From Aquabacterium olei (lineage in GTDB: Bacteria > Pseudomonadota > Gammaproteobacteria > Burkholderiales > Burkholderiaceae_C), in contig NZ_CP029210.1 of NCBI RefSeq assembly GCF_003100395.1, forward strand, positions 930,001 through 994,000: 64,000 nucleotides of DNA, in the 5' to 3' direction. Below the pieces are notes generated by a model. It was not told where the DNA came from. It did not search any database and saw only the letters and a list, made by a program, of their open reading frames with translations. This document shows positions 9,075-16,373 of this stretch, in pieces (position 1 is the stretch's first letter; each line of letters begins with the position of its first letter). Position numbers and translations under genes: made by a program.

Positions 9075-9790
9075 GCACGCTGTCCTGGGGTGAGGGGCTC
9101 GCCGTGGTCGTCGGGGCCACCGGTGGCATCGGCGCGGCCTTGCTCGATCGCCTGAACGCCGAGTGGGGCGAGGCGGCCGTCATCGGCCTGAGCCGCCGGG
9201 GCGAGCCCGCGCTCGACCTGCTGGACGAGGCCCGCATTGCTGCGACGGCGGCCCACGTGCAGGCCGCGTCCGTGGCGCGCGGGCGTCCGCTGCGGCTGGT
9301 GGTGGATGCGACCGGTTTTCTGCATGGCGAGGGCATGCAGCCCGAGAAATCGTGGCGGCAGCTGGACGCGCGCCACATGGCGCATGCCTTTGCCATCAAC
9401 GCCATCGGCCCGGCACTGCTGATGAAGCACTTCCTGCCGCTGCTGCCGCGCGAGGGCGGCAGTGTGTTCGCCACCCTGTCGGCCAAGGTCGGCAGCATCG
9501 GGGGCAACCGGCTGGGTGGGTGGTACAGCTACCGCGCATCGAAAGCGGCGTTGAACCAGCTGGTGCGCACGGCTTCGGTCGAACTGGCGCGCGGCCGGCC
9601 GCAGGCGGTGTGCGTGGCGCTTCACCCGGGCACGGTGGACACCGGTCTGTCGGCCTCGTTTGCGAAGACGGGGCTGACCGTGCACACCCCCGAACAGGCC
9701 GCGCAGAACCTGTGTGCGGTTCTGCGCGGGCTGACGCCGGCCGACAACGGCGGCTTTCTGGACTGGCAGGGGCAGCCCTTGCCCTGGTGA
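9071..9790 (+). CDS. SDR family NAD(P)-dependent oxidoreductase
   Basis: A 239-residue short-chain dehydrogenase. The dinucleotide-binding motif is VVGATGGIGAALLDRL near residue 11, the conserved Asn region is NAIGPALLMKHFLP, and the catalytic Y-x3-K is YRASKAALNQLVRTASVELA with an upstream Ser in LSAKVGSIGGN. It resembles the CsgA/C-factor-like SDR group; substrate unknown. Its GTG start overlaps the stop of the MerR-type regulator by four bases, so the two form one transcription unit. It converges on the ABC transporter gene with a 21-base gap. Confidence 0.9.
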   Translation: MSTLSWGEGLAVVVGATGGIGAALLDRLNAEWGEAAVIGLSRRGEPALDLLDEARIAATAAHVQAASVARGRPLRLVVDATGFLHGEGMQPEKSWRQLDARHMAHAFAINAIGPALLMKHFLPLLPREGGSVFATLSAKVGSIGGNRLGGWYSYRASKAALNQLVRTASVELARGRPQAVCVALHPGTVDTGLSASFAKTGLTVHTPEQAAQNLCAVLRGLTPADNGGFLDWQGQPLPW

Positions 9791-9811
9791 GCGTCGTCGC
9801 CGGGGCGGCGC

Positions 9812-11680
9812 TCAGGTTCCGGTGGCCGGTTCGGTCTGGCTGTCGCCGTCCTCGATGTCTTCGCCGAGGAAGCCGCCGCTCTGATGCGCCCACAGCCGCG
9901 CATACAGCCCCCCCTGGGCCAGCAGCGTCGCGTGGTCGCCTTCCTCGACGATGCGGCCCTGGTCGAGCACGATGAGGCGATCCATGGCCGCGATCGTCGA
10001 CAGCCGGTGGGCGATGGCCACCACCGTCTTGCCTTCCATCAAGCGGTACAGGCTGGCCTGGATGGCAGCCTCGACCTCGGAATCGAGCGCGCTGGTCGCT
10101 TCATCGAGCAGCAGGATGGGCGCGTCCTTCAGCATCACGCGGGCGATGGCGATGCGCTGGCGCTGCCCGCCCGAGAGCTTCACGCCACGTTCGCCCACGT
10201 GGGCGTCGTAGCCCGTGCGGCCGGCCGGGTCACTCAGCGTGGCGATGAAGTCGTGCGCCTCGGCCTTGTGCGCGGCCCGCACCATGTCGTCGTCGGTGGC
10301 GTCCGGGCGGCCATAGAGGATGTTCTCGCGCACCGAGCGGTGCAGCAGCGAGGTGTCCTGCGTGACCATGCCGATGTGCTCACGCAGGCTGTCCTGGGTC
10401 ACGTGGGCGATGTCCTGGCCATCGATCAGGATGCGGCCATGCTCGACGTCGTAGAAGCGCAGCAGCAGGTTGACGATGGTGGACTTGCCCGCGCCCGAGC
10501 GGCCGACCAGACCGATCTTCTCGCCGGGGCGTATGTGCAGGTTCAGATGGTCGATCACCTTGCGGTCGCCGCCGTAGTGGAAGCCGACCTGCTCGAAGCG
10601 GATGTCGCCAGCGGGCACGGTCAGCGGCCGGGCGTCCGGTGCGTCGACCACGGTGGGCGCACGCGCGAGCGTGTTGATGCCGTCCTGGATGGTGCCGATG
10701 TGCTCGAACAGGCTGGCCATCTCCCACATCATCCAGTGCGAGATGCCGTTGAGCCGCAGCGCCATGGCCGTGGCGGCTGCCACCGCGCCGATGCCGACCT
10801 CGCCCTGCGTCCACAGCCACAGCGCGATGCCGGAGGTGGACAGGATGAGCAGCATGCTCAGCGCGTGGTTGACGACCTCGAAGCCGCTGACCAGGCGCAT
10901 CTGGCCGTGCACGGTCTTCATGAACTCCTGCATGGCGGAGCGGGCGTACGAGGCCTCACGCTGCCCGTGCGAGAACAGCTTGACGGTGGCGATGTTGGTG
11001 TACGCGTCGGTGATGCGGCCGGTCATCAGCGAACGGGCATCGGCCTGGGCACGCGCCACGCGGCTCAGGCGCGGCACGAAGTACCACACGGCCAGGCCAT
11101 AGAGCGTGAACCAGCCAAGGAAGGGCAACAGCAGCCAGGCGTCGAAGCCGCCGACCACCGCCGTCATGGTCAGGAAGTAGACCATCGTGAAGACGAGGAT
11201 GTCGCCGACGACGAAGCAGCAGTCGCGCACGGCCAGCGCGGTCTGCATCACCTTGGTGGCCACGCGACCGGCGAACTCGTCCTGGTAGAACGACATGCTC
11301 TGGCCGAGCATGTGGCGGTGGAACTGCCAGCGCAGCTTCATCGGGAAGTTGCCGGCCAGCGTCTGGTGCTTGAGCAGCGTCTGCACCCACACGGCCAGTG
11401 GGCTGGCAATCAGGATGGCGGCCAGCAGCAGCAACTTGCCGCGCGACGCCGACCACAGCTCGGCCGGCGGCGTGGTGCTCAGCCAGTCGACGATGCTGCC
11501 GAGCATGTTGAACAGCATCGCTTCGAAGGCCGCGATGGCCGCCGTCAGCAGCGTCATACCCAGCAGCCAGGGGCGCATGCCGGCCGTGGCCGCCCACACA
11601 AAGGCAAGAAAGCCCCGTGGCGGGGCTTTGGGAGGGGCGTCGGGGTAGGGGTGGACGAGGTTCTCGAACCAGCTCAGCAC
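9812..11680 (-). CDS. ABC exporter, fused permease and ATPase
   Basis: A 622-residue half-transporter of MsbA/type IV exporter form, expected to act as a homodimer in the inner membrane. About six membrane helices fill residues 35-330, followed by a nucleotide-binding domain with Walker A GRSGAGKST, signature LSGGQRQRIAIAR, Walker B ILLLDEATSALDSE and the switch His in AHRLSTI. The GTG at 11678-11680 (LSWFENLVHPYP) is preferred: GGAG lies about eight bases upstream and this N-terminal segment is typical of the subfamily, while the longer frame to 11770 is Arg-rich and unlikely. Substrate unknown (lipid or drug). A terminator-like hairpin lies within its first codons at 11609-11629. Confidence 0.92.
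   Translation of the reverse strand: MLSWFENLVHPYPDAPPKAPPRGFLAFVWAATAGMRPWLLGMTLLTAAIAAFEAMLFNMLGSIVDWLSTTPPAELWSASRGKLLLLAAILIASPLAVWVQTLLKHQTLAGNFPMKLRWQFHRHMLGQSMSFYQDEFAGRVATKVMQTALAVRDCCFVVGDILVFTMVYFLTMTAVVGGFDAWLLLPFLGWFTLYGLAVWYFVPRLSRVARAQADARSLMTGRITDAYTNIATVKLFSHGQREASYARSAMQEFMKTVHGQMRLVSGFEVVNHALSMLLILSTSGIALWLWTQGEVGIGAVAAATAMALRLNGISHWMMWEMASLFEHIGTIQDGINTLARAPTVVDAPDARPLTVPAGDIRFEQVGFHYGGDRKVIDHLNLHIRPGEKIGLVGRSGAGKSTIVNLLLRFYDVEHGRILIDGQDIAHVTQDSLREHIGMVTQDTSLLHRSVRENILYGRPDATDDDMVRAAHKAEAHDFIATLSDPAGRTGYDAHVGERGVKLSGGQRQRIAIARVMLKDAPILLLDEATSALDSEVEAAIQASLYRLMEGKTVVAIAHRLSTIAAMDRLIVLDQGRIVEEGDHATLLAQGGLYARLWAHQSGGFLGEDIEDGDSQTEPATGT
11609..11629 (-). terminator. Terminator-like hairpin inside the ABC exporter 5' coding region
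   Basis: On the minus strand AAAGCCCC pairs with GGGGCTTT around a five-base loop and is followed by CTTGCCTTTG, about 50 bases after the GTG start. The codons are part of the conserved N-terminus, so this may be chance, or it may damp transcription of the exporter gene. Confidence 0.35.
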
Positions 11681-11782
11681 AGAAAGACTCCGCGTCAGCG
11701 TCAAACCCGAGAGCCTACCGCGTCTCGCCCGCCGACGTGATGTTGGGGGCATGCGTCCCCCGTCGGTCACGTCGTTCGGGTG

Positions 11783-12691
11783 TCAGTAGATTTCGGGCAC
11801 GTACAGGCTGGCAGGCACCGGCTGGCGCGCGTAGTCTTCGTGGCGCATGCGGGGTGGCAACTGCACCGGCTTGTGCGGCACCTCGACATAGTCGAAATGG
11901 TCCAGCAGGTGGTGGATCACGTTGAGGCGGGCACGCTTCTTGTCCACGGCCTGCACCACCCACCACGGTGCCTCGGGGATGTGGGTGCGCTCCAGCATGA
12001 TCTCTTTGGCGCGCGTGTAGGCCTCCCAGCGGCGACGGCTCTCCAGGTCCATCGGGCTGAGCTTCCACTGTTTGAGCGGGTCGTGGATGCGGGCCAGAAA
12101 GCGTGCGTTCTGCTCCTCGTCCGAGATCGAGAACCAGTATTTGATGACGCGGATGCCGCTGCGCACCAGCATCTTCTCGAACTCGGGCACCGAGCGGAAG
12201 AACTCTTCCAGCTCGTCGTCGCTGCAGAAGCCCATCACGCGCTCGACGCCAGCGCGGTTGTACCAGCTGCGGTCGAACAGCACGATCTCGCCGGCGGCTG
12301 GCAGATGCGCCACGTAGCGCTGGAAGTACCACTGCGTTTTTTCGCGGTCGTTCGGGGCGGGCAGGGCGGCCACGCGGCACACGCGCGGGTTCAGGCGCTG
12401 CGTGATGCGCTTGATGGCCCCCCCCTTGCCCGCGGCATCCCGCCCTTCGAACAGGACGACCACGCGCTGCCCGGTGTGCACCACCCAGTCCTGCAGCTTG
12501 ACGAGTTCGCCCTGCAGGCGGAACAGCTCGCGGAAATAGCGGCGGCGGTCCTCTCGGGCCTCGGCGGTCTGGTCGCCCGGGCCGTCGAGGATGCGGTCGT
12601 CGACCTCCATCTCCAGCTCTTCGTCGTAGCTGTCGATGACGTCTTCCTGCAGGCGGCGCAGCAGGTCGGGATCAAGGGGAGCAGGCGACAT
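11783..12691 (-). CDS. ppk2: Polyphosphate kinase 2
   Basis: A 302-residue PPK2-family enzyme that transfers phosphate between polyphosphate and nucleoside diphosphates. The P-loop is FEGRDAAGKGGAIKR and the Walker B/lid region is IVLFDRSWYNRAGVERVMGFC, both as in single-domain class I PPK2 proteins. Length is normal for the class. ATG 12689-12691 gives the usual N-terminal helix LRRLQEDVIDSYDEELE. It is transcribed toward the ABC exporter, about 100 bases from that gene's start, and may share its transcript. Together with the phosphatases elsewhere in the window it belongs to phosphate metabolism, though not physically linked to them. Confidence 0.95.
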   Translation of the reverse strand: MSPAPLDPDLLRRLQEDVIDSYDEELEMEVDDRILDGPGDQTAEAREDRRRYFRELFRLQGELVKLQDWVVHTGQRVVVLFEGRDAAGKGGAIKRITQRLNPRVCRVAALPAPNDREKTQWYFQRYVAHLPAAGEIVLFDRSWYNRAGVERVMGFCSDDELEEFFRSVPEFEKMLVRSGIRVIKYWFSISDEEQNARFLARIHDPLKQWKLSPMDLESRRRWEAYTRAKEIMLERTHIPEAPWWVVQAVDKKRARLNVIHHLLDHFDYVEVPHKPVQLPPRMRHEDYARQPVPASLYVPEIY

Positions 12692-12772
12692 GGGCGGACA
12701 CGAAATGACGGAATCATGTCACTTTGCGCCTGTTTCATGACGGCGCGGTGAATGCCCCGGTGAACGCGTGGG

Positions 12773-13759
12773 TCAGCGCAGGGCCAGCAGCGTGGTGGGG
12801 GCAAAGGTGTCGGCCCCGGCGCGGTCGGCCGCGGCTCCGAGCACGCGGTGCGGGCCCTGCCGTGCCGTGCCCGAGCGCAGTGGCATGGGCAATGGGCAGG
12901 CCAGCGCATCGGTCACCACGGCCACCTGGGGTGCGCCGGCATCGGCCGTGCGGCACAGCACCACGGCCCGCTCGCCGCTGGCGAGGTCCACCAGGCTGCC
13001 CGGCGGGTACAGCCCCAGTTCGCGGATGATGGTGGCACCGAAGTAGCCGGCGCTGCGCTGGCGGAAGATCTCTGCGGCGGCCTGCGGCGCGGGCAGGCGC
13101 CCCCGGCTGGCTCGCGGACTGAGCTTGGCGCTGAACACGTCGCAGGTATGGATGGCATCGGCCAGCGGATGGACCTTGACCAGGCCATGCGGATAGCCTC
13201 GGCCATCGGGCTGCTCGTGATGCTGGGCCACGGCGTCCAGCCAGTCGGGCTCGTTGACGCCCAGCTCCGCCAGCAACTGGCAGGTCGCCTCGGGGTGTGC
13301 CTGGATTTCGGCGCGTTGCTCGGGCGTCAGCGGCATCACCTGTCGGGCCAGGGCGTCCTGCAGCGCCATGATCGACAGGTTCATGGTGAGCGCGGCTTTC
13401 ACGCCCAGGGCCGTGCGGCCATCGCCCCAATCCTTGCGGCGGCCAATCAGCGCCATCAGCATCGCGGTGTGCACGGCATGGCGCGCGCTGTAGCGCACCA
13501 GAACGTCCTCGCTGCCGTGCACCATGTGGAAGATGGCCACGTCGGGATCTTCCCGCGTCAGGGCGACCAGTTCGGCAGCCAGGGGGTGCAGGGCGCCGGC
13601 GAAGTCGCTGGCCTGGCGCGGTTGCATCAGCAGGGGCGTGAGCTGCGCGCACAGGGCTTCCCACGCGTGCCACTGCTGGACAGGGAGGTTGGCTGGTGGC
13701 GGGCTGCCATCGGCGTGATGGAGCCAGGAAACCAGCGAGAAGGGCGACGATGCGGGCAT
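12773..13759 (-). CDS. HD-GYP-like protein with missing HD dyad
   Basis: A 328-residue protein of HD-GYP type. The signature HHExxDGxGYP is present (H180-H181 ... G188-Y189-P190), as are H94/H97 and H155-P-E, and LADAIHTCDVFSAKLSPR, the usual segment after the GYP motif. However, the position that should read LLHDIGK is AALTMNLSIMALQ, so the metal-binding His-Asp pair is replaced by Met126-Asn127. Active HD-GYP proteins hydrolyse c-di-GMP; this one may be inactive, bind c-di-GMP as a receptor, or use a different metal set. ATG 13757-13759 is used; a much longer frame upstream overlaps the divergent acyltransferase and is rejected. Faces away from the acyltransferase gene. Confidence 0.85.
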   Translation of the reverse strand: MPASSPFSLVSWLHHADGSPPPANLPVQQWHAWEALCAQLTPLLMQPRQASDFAGALHPLAAELVALTREDPDVAIFHMVHGSEDVLVRYSARHAVHTAMLMALIGRRKDWGDGRTALGVKAALTMNLSIMALQDALARQVMPLTPEQRAEIQAHPEATCQLLAELGVNEPDWLDAVAQHHEQPDGRGYPHGLVKVHPLADAIHTCDVFSAKLSPRASRGRLPAPQAAAEIFRQRSAGYFGATIIRELGLYPPGSLVDLASGERAVVLCRTADAGAPQVAVVTDALACPLPMPLRSGTARQGPHRVLGAAADRAGADTFAPTTLLALR

Positions 13760-13872
13760 GGCCTGCACCTTATGCGAGCCGGCCCGCCTTGCCCAGGGCC
13801 CCGGCGCCACGTTCCGGCCAGGCGCGTGACGAACGGCACGCGCGACGTGTGGACGGCAGTGATGCGGCTTGA

Positions 13873-13892
13873 TGCACATCTGTGCACATAAT
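13873..13892. promoter_or_regulatory. Palindrome plus -10 element upstream of acyltransferase gene
   Basis: TGCACA-TC-TGTGCA (13873-13886) is a perfect 6-bp dyad, followed directly by CATAAT (13887-13892), a good -10 hexamer. It sits 28 bases before the start of the acyltransferase gene in the divergent interval with the HD-GYP-like gene. A repressor bound there would block the promoter; no cognate regulator is identified. Confidence 0.4.
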
Positions 13893-13919
13893 CGCGGGCT
13901 TTCCCAACGAGACCGATTC

Positions 13920-14789
13920 ATGTCCCTTCTTGCTCCGATCAAGGCCACCTTTGCCGGGGTGGTGCTGGCCGTCAACACCCTTGTCGGCTTTTCGCTGATG
14001 ATGCCGCTGGCCCTGCTCAAGCTGGTGCTCCCACTGCGGGCCGTGCGCAGCGTGGCCGATGTGCTGCTCAACGGCATCGCAGAAAACTGGATCAGCATCA
14101 ACAACGGCTGGATCGAGCTGGTCGGCCAGCGTGGGTGGGAAATCCGCGGGGCCGAGGGATTCAAGCGCCAGGGCTGGTACCTGGTCAGCAGCAACCACCA
14201 GAGCTGGGTCGACATCCTTGTGCTGCAGAAGGTGTTCAACCGCCGCATCCCGCTGCTGAAGTTCTTCATCAAGCACGAACTGATCTTCGTGCCGGTGATC
14301 GGCCTGGCATGGTGGGCGCTCGACTTCCCCTTCATGCGCCGCAAGGGCGGGGCCTCGGCCCGTCAGGACCTCGAGGCCGCCCGCAAGGCGTGCGAGAAGT
14401 TCCGCGTGGTGCCGACTTCGGTGATCAGCTTCCTGGAAGGCACGCGCTTCACGCCGGGCAAGCAGGCGCAGCAGAAGTCGCCCTACCAGCACCTGCTCAA
14501 GCCCAAGACCGGCGGCATCGCCATGGCGCTGGAAACGCTGGGTGACAAGCTCGAGACCCTGGTCGACGTGACCATCGTCTATCCCGATGGCGTGCCGACC
14601 TTCACCGACCTGCTGTGCGGCCGTGTGCGCAATGTCATCGTGACGGTGCGTCAGGTGCACATCCCCGAAAACCTGCACGTGGCCGAAGACGGCACCGATC
14701 CCCAATACCGCCAGCGTCTGCAGAGCTGGATCAACGGACTGTGGGATGCCAAGGACGCCGAACTGTCGGCGCTGCGCAAAGGCCGTTGA
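13920..14789 (+). CDS. PlsC/YihG-type acyltransferase
   Basis: A 289-residue membrane-bound acyltransferase of the 1-acylglycerol-3-phosphate acyltransferase superfamily, closest in style to E. coli YihG. An N-terminal membrane helix (residues 9-38) is followed by the catalytic H-x4-D motif in SSNHQSWVD, a substrate motif FPFMRR, and EGTRFTPGK (the EGTR motif). It should move an acyl group from acyl-ACP or acyl-CoA to lysophospholipid or lysophosphatidic acid at the inner membrane. ATG 13920 is preferred over the upstream ATG at 13869 because the palindromic promoter-like site would otherwise be inside the coding region. Confidence 0.92.
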   Translation: MSLLAPIKATFAGVVLAVNTLVGFSLMMPLALLKLVLPLRAVRSVADVLLNGIAENWISINNGWIELVGQRGWEIRGAEGFKRQGWYLVSSNHQSWVDILVLQKVFNRRIPLLKFFIKHELIFVPVIGLAWWALDFPFMRRKGGASARQDLEAARKACEKFRVVPTSVISFLEGTRFTPGKQAQQKSPYQHLLKPKTGGIAMALETLGDKLETLVDVTIVYPDGVPTFTDLLCGRVRNVIVTVRQVHIPENLHVAEDGTDPQYRQRLQSWINGLWDAKDAELSALRKGR

Positions 14790-14814
14790 GCCGCTTGCGG
14801 GTTCCGGTCGGTGC

Positions 14815-15558
14815 TCAGCGCGCGGCCGGGGCGCGCGATGCGCCAGAGGCAGCCGATGCTGCCAGGGCCGCCTTCAGGGGGCCGCGCAGGCGCGCATCGA
14901 ACTCGGCGGGCGCCACATACTGCAGCAGTTCCTTGCCTTCGGTGTCGAGCACCAGATCGAGCCCGTGCACCGGGTAGAGGTGGTGCACCATGTGCGCGTT
15001 GCGCCGTACCTGCTCGGTGGCCGGGCCGAAGCGCTGCTGTACCGCGACCTCATCCAGGTTGGCCGAGGGAATGAAGCCCAGTGCGGCCATGGGGGCCGCC
15101 AGCGCCTGTGCCATGTCGGCGGGCGCCAGCTGGTATTTGCGCGTGGTGCTCTCCATGAACTCCGCCTTCAGCGCCCGCTCGCGCAGGCCGCGGATGGCCT
15201 CGGGCGCCATGCGGGCCGTGATCACCAGCTTGCCGTTGATGAAGCCGGCCGGCGCCGGGTCGACATAGGCCTCCAGCGTGCCGTCCTCGCCCGGTGCGGC
15301 GATCACGGCGATCTGCATGGTGTCGCCCCAACGCTGGCGTGCGTCGCCCAAGGTGCTCCCACCCGGCTGGCCGGCGGGCATCAGCGTCAGGCCGAACACG
15401 CGGCTGCCGCCACCGGGCAACACGTCGATCTGCCAGGGCAGGCCGGTGGTCTCCGTCTGCGGGGAAGTGGCCTCGCCACGCTGGCCCAGGTAGACGATCA
15501 GGGCACTGAGGCCCAGCGCGGCGGCCACCATGGCCAGCACGATCTTGAACTGCTTCAT
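14815..15558 (-). CDS. Hypothetical membrane-anchored periplasmic protein
   Basis: I do not recognise this 247-residue protein. Residues 5-24 form a single hydrophobic helix (IVLAMVAAALGLSALIVYLG) after a short basic start, so it is probably anchored in the inner membrane with the rest in the periplasm. The body is a mixed alpha/beta domain with no cysteine pair or clear catalytic motif, ending in an Ala/Ser-rich tail. Its ATG overlaps the stop of the class II aldolase gene by four bases (ATGA), so the two are translationally coupled and co-transcribed. Confidence 0.8.
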   Translation of the reverse strand: MKQFKIVLAMVAAALGLSALIVYLGQRGEATSPQTETTGLPWQIDVLPGGGSRVFGLTLMPAGQPGGSTLGDARQRWGDTMQIAVIAAPGEDGTLEAYVDPAPAGFINGKLVITARMAPEAIRGLRERALKAEFMESTTRKYQLAPADMAQALAAPMAALGFIPSANLDEVAVQQRFGPATEQVRRNAHMVHHLYPVHGLDLVLDTEGKELLQYVAPAEFDARLRGPLKAALAASAASGASRAPAAR

Positions 15559-16337
15559 GTCTTGTAAGAGGGGTCGATGCGGTCGAGCTTGCGAATGAGG
15601 GCCGGCCACGCGAACGCGCCACCCAGTCCGCCAGTCTGCACCTTCATCGCGTGCGAAACGCCTTCCACGATCTGCGGATTGACTTGCGTCAGGGCCGAGC
15701 CACCGCTTTGCGCAGCAATCTGGATCTGGCAGGTGCTCTCAAACACGTACATGTTGAGGAAGGCGTCGGCCATGGTGCGGCCCACGGTCAGCAAGCCGTG
15801 GTTGCGCAGCATCAGAAAGCGGCGGTCGCCGAGGTCAGCCTGCAGGCGCGGCTTCTCGTCTTCGCGGAAGGCCACGCCCTCGTAGTCGTGGTAGGCCAGC
15901 GAGGCGAGCACGAAGGTGCTTTGCTGCGAGATCGGCAGCACGCCATCGCGCTGGGCTGACACAGCCACGCCGGCGCGGGTGTGGGTGTGCAGCACGCAGC
16001 CCGCGTCTTCGCGCACCGCATGCACCGCGCTGTGGATGGTGAAGCCGGCCGGGTTGACCGGGAAGGGCGAGTCGTCGAGCTTGTTGCAGGCCTGGTCGAC
16101 CTTCACCAGGCTCGAGGCGGTGATTTCGTCGAACATCAGCCCGTAGGGGTTGATCAGGAAGTGGTGCTCGGGCCCGGGAATGCGCGCCGAAATGTGCGTG
16201 AAGACGAGGTCGCTCCAGCCGTAGAGCGCCACCAGCCGGTACGCGGCGGCCAGGTCGACGCGCAGCTGCCACTCGTCGGCGCTGACGCGGTCCTTCAGCG
16301 AGGGGATGTCGAGCGGGGTGCTGGCGGTGTCGGTCAT
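15555..16337 (-). CDS. Class II aldolase/adducin family protein
   Basis: A 260-residue protein of the class II aldolase/adducin fold. The zinc ligands are visible: His-x-His in CVLHTHTRAG and a third His in RNHGLLTVG, with a conserved Glu-free FTHISARIPG phosphate-binding-type loop at the N-terminus. Members are aldolases, epimerases or decarboxylases on sugar phosphates or hydroxy acids; the substrate here cannot be told. It follows the acyl-CoA synthetase gene on the same strand (36-base gap) and overlaps the membrane-protein gene downstream, suggesting a three-gene operon. Confidence 0.92.
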   Translation of the reverse strand: MTDTASTPLDIPSLKDRVSADEWQLRVDLAAAYRLVALYGWSDLVFTHISARIPGPEHHFLINPYGLMFDEITASSLVKVDQACNKLDDSPFPVNPAGFTIHSAVHAVREDAGCVLHTHTRAGVAVSAQRDGVLPISQQSTFVLASLAYHDYEGVAFREDEKPRLQADLGDRRFLMLRNHGLLTVGRTMADAFLNMYVFESTCQIQIAAQSGGSALTQVNPQIVEGVSHAMKVQTGGLGGAFAWPALIRKLDRIDPSYKT

Positions 16338-16373
16338 GGCGGTCTCCGGTTGAGGGTGATCAGGGCGTCCGCG

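Noticed and set aside
13757..14344. Longer N-terminus (523 residues) for the HD-GYP-like protein
   Set aside because: The added part is antisense to the acyltransferase gene and has no family likeness.
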